Positions 23,369-29,959 of a stretch of DNA of 30,255 bases are shown one piece after another (position 1 is the stretch's first letter; every line of letters begins with the position of its first letter). Source of the stretch: an uncultured Oscillospiraceae bacterium (GTDB taxonomy: Bacteria; Bacillota; Clostridia; Oscillospirales; Oscillospiraceae); NCBI GenBank assembly GCA_910588975.1, contig CAJUSE010000025.1:1-30255 (forward strand). Reading direction: 5' to 3'. Below the pieces are notes generated by a model. That model was not told the DNA's origin. It saw only the letters and a program-made list of their open reading frames with translations, and searched no databases. Position numbers and translations under genes: made by a program.

Positions 23369-24262
23369 TTAGTAAATGTGCCGGGCGTAAACGTAAGTAT
23401 TGGAATAATGTCCGGCCAGGTTGTTGATCTGCACCTGATAGGAATTGGTGGAGGCGTGAATGAACTGATTGTTGCCGATGTAAATGCCCACGTGGGACAC
23501 GGGCTTGGTGGTATTGTGCCGGAAAAAGACCAGGTCGCCGGGCTGGAGCTGGCTGCGGGAGATGGCCACGCCGTTGCTCAGCTGCTGGGTGGCGCCACGG
23601 TTGATGCTGTACCCGAAGTGGGCGTAGACATACTTGGTGAAGCCGGAGCAGTCGAAGCAGTTGGGGCCATTGCCGCCGTAGACATAGGGAGTGCCCAGGA
23701 AGGTCTTGGCGAAGGCCACGATCTGCTCGCCAATGTTGTTGGAGTTGTTGTCGCCCCGGGCGCCGTACTCGTCCCGGCAGGGGAGCATATAGTCACTGAG
23801 GACGTAGCCCACAGTGCCGCCAACCTCAATTTTGTACCAGCCGTTGTCCACGCCGATGATATTGACCACCTGACCGTAGCTGAGGGTGGTCAGCCGCTCA
23901 CTGTCGGTATCGGGGGCGGAACGGACGTTGAGGGGAGAACCATCGGTATCCACCTTGCCGTAGCCCAGTTCCACATCGGCCTTCTCCTGGACATCCAGGA
24001 ACTCGCCGGACATATAGCCCTCCACGGCCTGATAATCCACCTTGTACCAGCCGTCCTCCACGGCCTCCAGTACCACCACGGTATCCCCCTTGGGGGCGGT
24101 GGCCAGAATGGAGGCCTCGGTGTTGGCCTGAGAACGCATACGAAGGGCATCAGCGGTGACGGTGCCCACACCCACATTGGCGGCAGAAGCGCCCACCACG
24201 CAGAGAGTGGAGAGGGCGAGGGCCATAACGGCGCCCCGGAGGAGCTGCTTGATTGAAGCCAT
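23369..24262 (-). CDS. Secreted NlpC/P60 peptidoglycan hydrolase with two SH3 domains
   Basis: Cell-wall endopeptidase of 297 residues. A signal peptide (about 1-28, ending GASA-A) is followed by two bacterial SH3 domains (about 34-90 and 100-158). The second begins with LNVRSAPDTD. Then comes the NlpC/P60 domain with catalytic Cys205 (NCFDCSGFTKY), His257 (VSHVGIYIG) and His269 (FIHAS). The repeats and catalytic triad match gamma-glutamyl-diaminopimelate hydrolases. ATG at 24262 is preferred: AAGGA is 9 nt upstream; the in-frame ATG at 24271 would be too close to it. A 98-residue protein gene lies 48 bp upstream on the same strand behind a consensus promoter. Confidence 0.93.
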   Translation of the reverse strand: MASIKQLLRGAVMALALSTLCVVGASAANVGVGTVTADALRMRSQANTEASILATAPKGDTVVVLEAVEDGWYKVDYQAVEGYMSGEFLDVQEKADVELGYGKVDTDGSPLNVRSAPDTDSERLTTLSYGQVVNIIGVDNGWYKIEVGGTVGYVLSDYMLPCRDEYGARGDNNSNNIGEQIVAFAKTFLGTPYVYGGNGPNCFDCSGFTKYVYAHFGYSINRGATQQLSNGVAISRSQLQPGDLVFFRHNTTKPVSHVGIYIGNNQFIHASTNSYQVQINNLAGHYSNTYVYARHIY

Positions 24263-24310
24263 GGGACTCATTCCTTTCTTTCTCTGTTTTCTTTGGTGTA
24301 AATAGGTCGC

Positions 24311-24607
24311 TTACTTGCCGGCCAGAGCCCGCTCCAGCCAGATGGCGCCCACGTCCATGGCGTCATAGAGATTGCTCTTTTCGCTCTTTTTTACCACCCG
24401 GTCCCGGCTTTTCAGGTCGGGGTCGGTGAGCTGGAGCTGGACGGAGACCTTGGTGGCTACGTCCAGATCTCCCTGCTTGGCAGTGGAGAGGACCTGGAGG
24501 GCGATAATATACTTGTCGGCCATGGAGCCGTAATAGATGAGATTGTCCTTCCGGCGCAGGGGCCGGCCCTTATAAGTCAGGGGAATGTCCTTGTTCTGTT
24601 CAGCCAT
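24311..24607 (-). CDS. Small conserved protein of unknown function
   Basis: A 98-residue soluble protein starting MAEQNKDIPLTYKGRPLRRKD, with IYYGSMADKYIIALQVLST, then a lysine/arginine-rich stretch and an end VGAIWLERALAGK. I recognise no family. The start at 24605-24607 has AGGAGG 6 nt upstream and a consensus promoter about 50 bp further back. Its end is 48 bp from the ATG of the NlpC/P60 hydrolase, so the two are probably one operon. The YKGRPLRRKDN segment suggests a cytosolic nucleic-acid or protein contact, but that is only inference. Confidence 0.7.
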   Translation of the reverse strand: MAEQNKDIPLTYKGRPLRRKDNLIYYGSMADKYIIALQVLSTAKQGDLDVATKVSVQLQLTDPDLKSRDRVVKKSEKSNLYDAMDVGAIWLERALAGK

Positions 24608-24658
24608 GGGGTTCCTCCTAAATAAGTATTACAGGTCGATTTCAAACTTTGTAACCAA

Positions 24659-24687
24659 ATTGTAACACCTTGATACCGAAATGTCAA
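24659..24687 (-). promoter_or_regulatory. Consensus promoter of the 98-residue protein and NlpC/P60 genes
   Basis: Minus strand TTGACA (24687-24682), 17 bp, TACAAT (24664-24659). Confidence 0.85.
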
Positions 24688-24791
24688 CAGTTCCCGGCGG
24701 GAAAATCCAAAGAAAATGCTGGAAATTTTGTAGTTGGGGGAGATATATCCCAACAGAACAAATGAAAAATGACAAAACCGGCCAAAAACTT

Positions 24792-24833
24792 GGGGAAAAG
24801 GATTGGATTTTCCCCTGAGAATTGTGGTATGAT
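24792..24833 (+). promoter_or_regulatory. Promoter with palindromic element before the PIG-V-like gene
   Basis: TATGAT (24828-24833) with a TGG extension is a plausible -10; the best -35 (TTGGAT, 24803) is 19 bp away. GGGGAAAA (24792-24799) and TTTTCCCC (24808-24815) form a perfect 8-bp inverted repeat with 8 bp between, at the -35 area, and could bind a dimeric regulator. Confidence 0.45.
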
Positions 24834-24863
24834 GGTAAAAAATACGGGCGAGGAGGGGGAAAT

Positions 24864-26147
24864 ATGGGCGTTATGGCATGGAAAATCGGGGCCACAGCGG
24901 CTTTTTTGTGCGCCTTTGCCGCCCTGACGCTGCGCTGGATGTCAAATTGCGGCCTGGCTCTGCCCGCTCCCTTTTCTGACCCCATGCCCGGCCGGCAGGG
25001 GAGACCGGCCACGGGCCGGGAGCTGGTGTGGGTCTTTGTGGTTGCGCTGCTCTTTCGGCTCATGGTGGCTGATGTCAGCTTTACTTTGTGGTGCAAGGTG
25101 ACGGGGGAGAGTTTGCTTCGGGGAGATATCCCCGCCCTGTGGTGCCGGTGGGACGCTCCTCACTATGTGAAGCTGGTGGAGCTGGGCTATGGCGGCTATA
25201 TCGAGGATGGGCAGCCCCTGTTTCTGGTCTTTTTCCCCCTTTATGTGTGGCTTGTGCGGGGAGTGAAGCTGCTGGTGGGAGATACGGCTCTGGCGGGTAT
25301 GGCAGTGAGTTGGCTCTGCTTTGGCTGGGGCAGTACCTACCTCTACCGGCTGGGCTGTGAGGAATATGGCCCCGCCACCACCCGCCGGGCACTGTGTCTG
25401 CTGTGGTGCTTTCCCTTTTCCTTCTTCTTTGGCGGGATCATGACCGAGAGCCTGTTCCTGCTTACCACCGCCGCTGCCCTCTATCACATCCGTACCCACC
25501 ATTGGGCCCGGGCGGGGGTGTGGGGAGCTCTGGCAGCCCTCACCCGGATGCAGGGGATCATCCTTATCGGGGCCGCTGTGGCCGAGTGGTGCCAAAACCG
25601 GCGCAGTTTTGCCTGGAATGAGAAGAATTGGAAAGGAGAAATCCTTGCCATATTAAAGACCCTGCCTTTGCTCTGCCTGCCCATTTTAGGAAGTCTTGTC
25701 TACTTCGGCCTGAACTATGAGGTGGCAGGGGATCCCTTTGCCTTCACCCTGATGCAGCGCCATTGGAGCCAGGGCTTTCTATGGTTTCCCCAGGTGCTGG
25801 CCTACCTGGCCAAGCACGCCCTGACCTGGCCAAACGTTACCACCCGGTGGGAGATGTGGATCCCTGAGCTTCTCCTGTTTCCGCTCTTTGCCCTCATCCT
25901 GTGGCGGGGGTGGAAGAAGCACCGGAGTATGCTCACCCTCTATGGTTTTGTCTACTTTATCCTCACTTACTGTCTGTCCTGGCTGCTCAGTGCCGGGCGG
26001 TATCTGTCCTGCGCTCTGCCTTGCTTTTTCTTTCTGGCCGAGGATTTGAAGGACAGGTCCAGGGCCACTGTGGCCCTGGGAGCAGGAATGTTCCTGCTCC
26101 AGCTGGTGTTCTTGCTGCGGTATTTCAGCTGGGGACAGGTGATGTGA
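24864..26147 (+). CDS. PIG-V-like mannosyltransferase (GT-C fold)
   Basis: A 427-residue polytopic protein with about ten TM helices. The catalytic-type motif WCRWDAPHYVKLVELGY, in the first long outside loop, matches the (R)WDxxxY start of the PIG-V family, dolichol- or polyprenyl-phosphate-dependent mannosyltransferases. Also typical are LFLVFFPLYVWLVR, a second conserved FFFGGIMTESLF and AALTRMQGI. Donor and acceptor cannot be read from sequence; a lipid-linked sugar donor acting on the outer membrane face is inferred from the fold. ATG at 24864 follows GAGGAGGGGGAAAT. It stands alone between a divergent operon and a strong terminator. Confidence 0.82.
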   Translation: MGVMAWKIGATAAFLCAFAALTLRWMSNCGLALPAPFSDPMPGRQGRPATGRELVWVFVVALLFRLMVADVSFTLWCKVTGESLLRGDIPALWCRWDAPHYVKLVELGYGGYIEDGQPLFLVFFPLYVWLVRGVKLLVGDTALAGMAVSWLCFGWGSTYLYRLGCEEYGPATTRRALCLLWCFPFSFFFGGIMTESLFLLTTAAALYHIRTHHWARAGVWGALAALTRMQGIILIGAAVAEWCQNRRSFAWNEKNWKGEILAILKTLPLLCLPILGSLVYFGLNYEVAGDPFAFTLMQRHWSQGFLWFPQVLAYLAKHALTWPNVTTRWEMWIPELLLFPLFALILWRGWKKHRSMLTLYGFVYFILTYCLSWLLSAGRYLSCALPCFFFLAEDLKDRSRATVALGAGMFLLQLVFLLRYFSWGQVM

Positions 26148-26170
26148 AGGGAAATCCCCTGACACTGATA

Positions 26171-26225
26171 GAAAACAAACAAGCGGCGTGACCCATATAG
26201 GGTTACGCCGCTTGTTTGTTTTCTC
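26171..26225. terminator. Long bidirectional terminator
   Basis: A 24-bp hairpin: GAAAACAAACAAGCGGCGT (26171-26189) continues through GACCC; its partner ends at 26223. Loop ATATA. A- and T-rich arms give a T run on both strands. It separates the PIG-V-like gene from the convergent amidohydrolase gene. Confidence 0.92.
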
Positions 26226-26230
26226 TGTTC

Positions 26231-27853
26231 TTACAGGCTCTCGCCGTAGACCTGCTTGCCGCCCAGGAAGGTGGCCTGGACGGGCACGTCCTTGATGGTG
26301 TGGGGGTCGATCTCAAAGAGGTTGGCGCCCAGCACCACAAAGTCGGCCAGCATACCGGGCTGGATTCGGCCCTTGATATTCTCCTCAAAGGAGCCCACAG
26401 CCGACTCGATGGTGTAGCTGTCGATGGCCTCCTGAACGCTGAAGGCCTCCTGGGGCAGGTAGGGGCCGTAGTCGCCGGCCAGGTTCTGGCGGGTAACGGC
26501 GCACTGGATGCCCCCCAGGGCGAAGGGCAGCTCCACGGGGCAGTCAGTGCCGTTGGAGACACTGAGCCCGCCGTTCTTCAGGGTCTTCCAGCTGTAGCTG
26601 GTGGCGGCCTTCTCCTTGCCCACCAGCTTTTCCACGATGCGAATGTCGTAGTCCAGGAAGATGGATTGGGCGTAGATGTGCATACCCAGGTCGATCATCC
26701 GCTGGAGCTGGTCGGCCCGGGTGACCTGGCAGTGGACGATGCCGTGGCGGTGGTCGGCGTTGGGATGCTCCTTCAGGGCCTTCTCCACGGCGTTGAGCAC
26801 CATGTCCAGGGTGCCGTCACCGATGGCATGGACGGCCACGTGCATCCTATGGGCGTTGGCGTAAGAGATGAGCTGGTCAAACTCCTCTTGGGTGAAGAGC
26901 ACCAGGCCCTGGGTAGAGGGGTCATCGGCGTAGGGCTCGCTCATATAGGCGGTGCGGGAGCCCAGGGAGCCGTCGCCCAGCAGCTTGAGGGGGCCGATCT
27001 TGAACATCTCACTGCCTGCGCCCGAGACATAGCCGGCCTCCACGAACTTCTTGAACTCGTCCAGCTTCTTGAAGTTGCTTTGCTCGTAGACCCGGACGGT
27101 GAGCTCGCCGGCGGCCTCCAGCTCCTTGTAGGCCTCGATGATGGTCTGCCAGGGCACACCCTTGATGGAGGCCAGATCATCGGTCTGGCTGGAGGTGACG
27201 CCGTAGGAGTTGAGCATCTTGCAGGCAAGACGCATCATGTCTTTGACCTCCTCCTTGCCGGCGGTGGGGATGGCGCTGTGGACAAAGACCATGGCCCCGT
27301 CATAGAACCGGCCGTCCAGCTCGCCGTTCTCCACGCCGATGGCACCGCCCTGGGGGGGCTGGGTGTCGGGGGTGACCCCGATGAGCTCCAGGGCCTTGGA
27401 GTTAACCACGCAGGAGTGGCCGCAGGCCCGGGTGATGAGGATGGGCACCTCGGTGGACACCTTGTCCAGGTCCCACCGGGAGGGCATGACCTTCTCGCCG
27501 GAGAAGTAGTCCTGGTTCCAGCCCCGGCCGATGAGCCAGCCCCCGGCCTTCACCGGGTGGGCAGTCTGGAAGTCCCGCAGGCACTGGAGCAGATCCTCCA
27601 GGGAGGAGGTGTGCTCGGCCAGCAGGGCAGCCCCGGCGGCCTGACCGAAATTGGCCAGGTGCATATGGCTGTCATTGAAGCCGGCGCAGACAAAGCACCC
27701 GCCCAGGTCCACGATCTTGTCGCCGGCGGCGGCCAGAGCCTTGGCCTGAGCGTCGTCGCCGGCAAAGACGAACTTGCCGTTCTCCTCGGCAAAGGCGGTG
27801 ACCAGGGGCAGGGTGCCGGTATAGACCTGGCCGTTTACGTAGATGGTCTTCAT
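26231..27853 (-). CDS. Amidohydrolase (YtcJ-like, amidohydrolase 3 family)
   Basis: A 540-residue metal-dependent hydrolase of the YtcJ type. The N-terminal beta-sandwich is followed by the metal-binding FNDSHMHLAN (HxH), GRGWNQD, LKLLGDGSLGSRTAYM, HAIGDGTLDM, RHGIVHCQ and NGTDCPVELPFALGGIQ, all landmarks of the family. Substrates of this group vary (N-substituted formamides, small amides) and cannot be assigned here. ATG at 27851-27853 follows AGGAGGCATACAT; the upstream extension to 28021 crosses repeat DNA and is rejected. Directly before the ribosome site lies a 267-bp inverted-repeat element, so the promoter must lie in or beyond it. Confidence 0.9.
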   Translation of the reverse strand: MKTIYVNGQVYTGTLPLVTAFAEENGKFVFAGDDAQAKALAAAGDKIVDLGGCFVCAGFNDSHMHLANFGQAAGAALLAEHTSSLEDLLQCLRDFQTAHPVKAGGWLIGRGWNQDYFSGEKVMPSRWDLDKVSTEVPILITRACGHSCVVNSKALELIGVTPDTQPPQGGAIGVENGELDGRFYDGAMVFVHSAIPTAGKEEVKDMMRLACKMLNSYGVTSSQTDDLASIKGVPWQTIIEAYKELEAAGELTVRVYEQSNFKKLDEFKKFVEAGYVSGAGSEMFKIGPLKLLGDGSLGSRTAYMSEPYADDPSTQGLVLFTQEEFDQLISYANAHRMHVAVHAIGDGTLDMVLNAVEKALKEHPNADHRHGIVHCQVTRADQLQRMIDLGMHIYAQSIFLDYDIRIVEKLVGKEKAATSYSWKTLKNGGLSVSNGTDCPVELPFALGGIQCAVTRQNLAGDYGPYLPQEAFSVQEAIDSYTIESAVGSFEENIKGRIQPGMLADFVVLGANLFEIDPHTIKDVPVQATFLGGKQVYGESL

Positions 27854-27873
27854 ATGTATGCCTCCTTGTTTTT

Positions 27874-28140
27874 TACCTTTGATTGGCAAGGGCAAACACG
27901 GTTTTGCGGGGCGGGGGCCGCCCCCGGACTGCGTTGTCCTCTTCGCCTTACGCCAGTAAGACTTCCTCGTCCGCCTTGCCGGGAACGACCCCCGTTCCCG
28001 CAAAACTCCTTCGGACCCCAACGGGTCCCAAAGGGTGTAATGGCAAGGCCACAGGGCGCAGGCTTACTGGCGTAAGTCAAGCCCTGTGAACGCCGTGAGT
28101 GCGCCCTTTGGGGCGTGTTTGCTCTTGTCAATCAAAGGTA
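27874..28140. repeat. 267-bp MITE-like fold-back element with 27-bp terminal inverted repeats
   Basis: The ends (27874-27900 and 28114-28140) are inverted repeats matching at 25 of 27 bases, reading from TACCTTTGATTG inward to CAAACACG. Nested inside are more inverted pairs. CTTACGCCAGTAAG (27947-27960) pairs with CTTACTGGCGTAAG (28063-28076). GTTTTGCGGG (27901-27910) pairs with CCCGCAAAAC (27997-28006). CACAGGGC (28050-28057) pairs with GCCCTGTG (28081-28088). No transposase is encoded and the ORFs within it look spurious. No target duplication is evident. It sits 8 bases before the ribosome site of the amidohydrolase. It may be a non-autonomous mobile element or a dispersed structured repeat. 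Confidence 0.75.
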
Positions 28141-28152
28141 TATTTCCGCATG

Positions 28153-28184
28153 AAAAAAGCGGTGGTACGTGAAGTACCACTGCT
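28153..28184 (-). terminator. Hairpin with T run on the minus strand
   Basis: Minus strand AGCAGTGGTAC, loop TTCAC, GTACCACCGCT, then TTTTTC: 11 pairs and a six-base T run shared with the stem end. It would stop minus-strand transcription coming from the right before it reached the fold-back element and the amidohydrolase gene. Confidence 0.65.
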
Positions 28185-28192
28185 CCATAAGG

Positions 28193-28373
28193 GGTCTATG
28201 AAGCAATAGCGCCTTCACCTGGGGTGAGAGTGTGCGGCCTGTTCGGTCGCACCCCAACTGGACGGGCTACGGCGGCCCCTCCGTTTCGGCAGCCTTGCCT
28301 TTCCCCGCCCCTCATGGGCCTCCGTGGCCTCCGGGTGGGTACTCATCGCCGCTGCGCCTCTATTGCATCTACC
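28193..28373. repeat. Second, weaker inverted-repeat region between the fold-back element and the T-box promoter
   Basis: GGTCTATGAAGCAATAGCGCC (in two parts, 28193-28200 and 28201-28213) resembles the reverse complement of 28354-28373 (GGTAGATG then CAATAGAGGCGC), with a two-base gap. Inside, GTGTGCGGCC and GGTCGCAC (about 28230-28255) also pair. No convincing gene is present in this GC-rich 180 bp. It is imperfect, and may be a decayed repeat element. Confidence 0.4.
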
Positions 28374-28410
28374 ATAGTAAAGCCTTTTTCAGAGGATGTC
28401 AACACATTTC

Positions 28411-28439
28411 TTGACATTTGAGCGCAAATCGCCTATAAT
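28411..28439 (+). promoter_or_regulatory. Perfect consensus promoter of the valS T-box unit
   Basis: TTGACA (28411-28416), exactly 17 bp, TATAAT (28434-28439). RNA is expected to begin near 28446. Confidence 0.92.
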
Positions 28440-28445
28440 ACCGAA

Positions 28446-28681
28446 AAAGGCACAGACGGGGAGGAGTAGGCCCCGGGGAAAGCGCAGAGAGGAGCCGGCC
28501 GGTGCAAGGCTCCCTGACCCCGAAGCCGAAGGTCGCCCCCGAGCCGCAGGGCTGAACCTTTTAGTAAGCCCTGCCGTATCCCTCGTTACGGGAGAGAGTG
28601 CGGGCGTTTTACGCCCGAATTCAGGTGGTACCACGGAAAAATATTTCCGCCCTGAAGCCAAACGGCTTCAGGGCGGTTTTT
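28446..28681 (+). promoter_or_regulatory. T-box leader (tRNA-sensing riboswitch), probably tRNA-Val
   Basis: Landmarks of a T-box are present. They include a specifier-side AGTA (28468 area), the AGAGAGGAG and GGTGCAAGGCTCC of the stem I tip, and a specifier region CCGAAGGTCGCC with the Val codon GTC at 28532-28534. The conserved T-box AGGTGGTACCACGG follows (about 28623-28636; TGGT pairs with tRNA ACCA). The antiterminator closes TTCAGG (28620-28625) with CCTGAA (28651-28656). The alternative is a terminator CCGCCCTGAAGCC (28647-28659)/GGCTTCAGGGCGG (28664-28676) plus TTTTT. Uncharged tRNA favours readthrough. GGT (Gly) is one base off from GTC; downstream valS supports Val. Confidence 0.9.
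28647..28681 (+). terminator. T-box terminator
   Basis: CCGCCCTGAAGCC, loop AAAC, GGCTTCAGGGCGG and TTTTT. Its 3' half, GGCTTCAGGGCGGTTTTTG, occurs again at 29425-29443. Confidence 0.9.
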
Positions 28682-28688
28682 GTTGGGG
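28664..28688 (+). repeat. Direct repeat copy 1 (T-box terminator tail)
   Basis: 24 of 25 bases match 29425-29449: 19 identical bases GGCTTCAGGGCGGTTTTTG, then T/C, then TGGGG. It marks the left edge of an insertion in the valS leader. Confidence 0.85.
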
Positions 28689-28727
28689 GAAGGGGATAAA
28701 AGGGCTCGACTGATAGGAGAAGGGAAA

Positions 28728-29321
28728 ATGAGGTTTCGTTTTCAAACAACTGTATGGCAGTTTGCAGAGGACTCACAATGGGGCGCTTGGATTGCCCAGA
28801 CGGATGTCAAGCGAAAAGTCAACTGTGGTCTTGCATTGCTTTTGACAGCTCTATTTGCAGGGTTTACCATCTATTGCTATGTGGCCTGGAACAGTGATGT
28901 TGCCGTGCCGGGAGGGCTGACCCTTCTGATGGCAATTTATGCTCTTGTAACGATCCTATGGAACAAAAGCTGGATGGCTTGGAAGAAACAGTTTGTCCAA
29001 GTATCCAAAATGGAGATGGGGAAAGAAGACGGTCCCTTGACTATAGAGTTGACTGATGGAGGTTGTGTGTTATATCTCCCAGATGAGACCATTGAGCGGT
29101 TTCGGTGGGAAAATGTGGCGGAAGCCTATACTTGGAGCGAAGGCTGGGATATGATAGATAAGTATGGCTTCAGCGGGATCTCTCTGCGAAAGGGTGATTT
29201 GACAGAGGGAGACATTCAGGTATTTGAAAGTTTTCTTCAACAAAAAATCAGAAAACCGCTAAAACCCAGAGCGATCGAATTGGATGAATTAAAACATCGC
29301 TATAAAATCGGTAAAAACTGA
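28728..29321 (+). CDS. YcxB-like membrane protein inserted between T-box and valS
   Basis: A 197-residue protein with two TM helices in its first third (about 33-51 and 59-78), then a cytosolic domain. The latter includes KKQFVQVSKMEMGKED, YLPDETIERFRWENVAEAY and SEGWDMIDKYGFSGISLRKGDL. Two helices followed by a PH-like domain is the YcxB plan, and the call is by resemblance only. ATG at 28728 follows AGGAGAAGGG. The gene is visibly AT-richer than valS and the rest of the window, a sign of transfer. It lies between the T-box terminator and a truncated valS start. It should be under tRNA-Val control, although nothing in its sequence suggests a tie to valine. Confidence 0.68.
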   Translation: MRFRFQTTVWQFAEDSQWGAWIAQTDVKRKVNCGLALLLTALFAGFTIYCYVAWNSDVAVPGGLTLLMAIYALVTILWNKSWMAWKKQFVQVSKMEMGKEDGPLTIELTDGGCVLYLPDETIERFRWENVAEAYTWSEGWDMIDKYGFSGISLRKGDLTEGDIQVFESFLQQKIRKPLKPRAIELDELKHRYKIGKN

Positions 29322-29341
29322 AAGTAAGGAGTGTCGTTAAT

Positions 29342-29458
29342 ATGCGCAAGGAACTATCCAAGGCCTATGAGCCTCAGGAGGTGGAGGGCCGCATCTACAA
29401 AATTTGGGAGCAGGGCAAGTGCAAGGCTTCAGGGCGGTTTTTGCTGGGGAGGAGGTAG
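29342..29458 (+). pseudogene. valS: Truncated copy of the valS 5' end
   Basis: ATG at 29342 opens MRKELSKAYEPQEVEGRIYKIW, nearly the same as the start of the full valS at 29960. The DNA match includes AAGGAACTATCCAAGGCC and extends a little upstream through the ribosome site (AAGGAGTG against GGGAGTG). After about 27 residues it runs into the repeated terminator tail at AAGGCTTCAGGG and stops at TAG 29456-29458, giving 38 residues in all. The HIGH motif and everything beyond are missing. It cannot work as a synthetase. Point differences from the full copy show that the duplication is not recent. Confidence 0.92.
29425..29449 (+). repeat. Direct repeat copy 2 (T-box terminator tail)
   Basis: Second copy of the terminator 3' half, fused to the valS fragment at an AGGC microhomology. 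Only the 3' arm is present, so it cannot form the hairpin. The repeat is followed by GGAGGAGG, which serves as ribosome site for the GNAT gene. Confidence 0.85.
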
Positions 29459-29463
29459 AAAGT

Positions 29464-29943
29464 ATGGACTGCTTGGTTCGCCGACTTTTGCCGGGTGAGG
29501 TGGAAGAGGCTATGGCTCTTGTCTGGGAGGTATTCCTTGAATTTGAAGCCCCCGTATATTCAGTTCAGGGCGTTGAGACATTTCGTCGGGATATCATAGA
29601 AAACAAGGATTACCTCGCTAATTGCAGGGCAGGGAAATGCCCTCTGTACGGAGCATTTGATGGGGATAAGCTTGTATCTGTTATGGGGATGCGGTCAAAT
29701 CGCTCTCATATCAATCTGGCGTTTACCAGACGAGAATATCAGCGAAAAGGTTTGGCTACAGCGGTTTTTCAATGTCTTTTGGAAGATGTTATAAAAGACT
29801 TGCCAAAGCCGTCAGCGATCACCCTTAATTCCGCTCCTTACGGATTGCCCTTCTACCTGCACCTGGGGTTTATCCCCATGTCAGAAGAGCAGGAGACAGA
29901 TGGAATACGCTACACCCCAATGCGATATATGATAAATCAATAA
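29464..29943 (+). CDS. GNAT-family acetyltransferase inserted before valS
   Basis: A 159-residue GNAT protein. It starts MDCLVRRLLPGEVEEAMAL, with the acetyl-CoA loop in NLAFTRREYQRKGLATAVFQ (RKGLA at motif A) and a terminal motif ITLNSAPYGLPFYLHLGFIPM that is typical of small-molecule or ribosomal N-acetyltransferases. The substrate is unknown. ATG at 29464 follows GGAGGAGG; earlier in-frame starts cross the valS fragment and are rejected. Base composition is lower in GC than valS. It sits between the truncated valS copy and full valS, so it is probably co-transcribed with both under the T-box. Confidence 0.85.
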   Translation: MDCLVRRLLPGEVEEAMALVWEVFLEFEAPVYSVQGVETFRRDIIENKDYLANCRAGKCPLYGAFDGDKLVSVMGMRSNRSHINLAFTRREYQRKGLATAVFQCLLEDVIKDLPKPSAITLNSAPYGLPFYLHLGFIPMSEEQETDGIRYTPMRYMINQ

Positions 29944-29959
29944 AAGGGAGTGCTTTATT

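Noticed and set aside
26216..28075. A 619-codon plus-strand open frame over the amidohydrolase
   Set aside because: Antisense shadow: rich in Gly, Val, His and Asp repeats mirroring the codons of the real gene, and it ends inside the fold-back element.
27850..28131. Short minus-strand ORF inside the fold-back element
   Set aside because: Lies in nested inverted repeats, has no ribosome site, and is Arg/Gly/Pro-rich like translated structured DNA.
28158..28184. A second T-box core (GGTGGTAC...GTACCAC)
   Set aside because: It resembles TGGTACCAC only because it is a hairpin of those bases. No stem I, specifier or following gene; better read as a minus-strand terminator.
28396..28713. ORF over the T-box leader
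   Set aside because: It runs through the -35/-10, the T-box stems and the terminator; the RNA structure explains the sequence.
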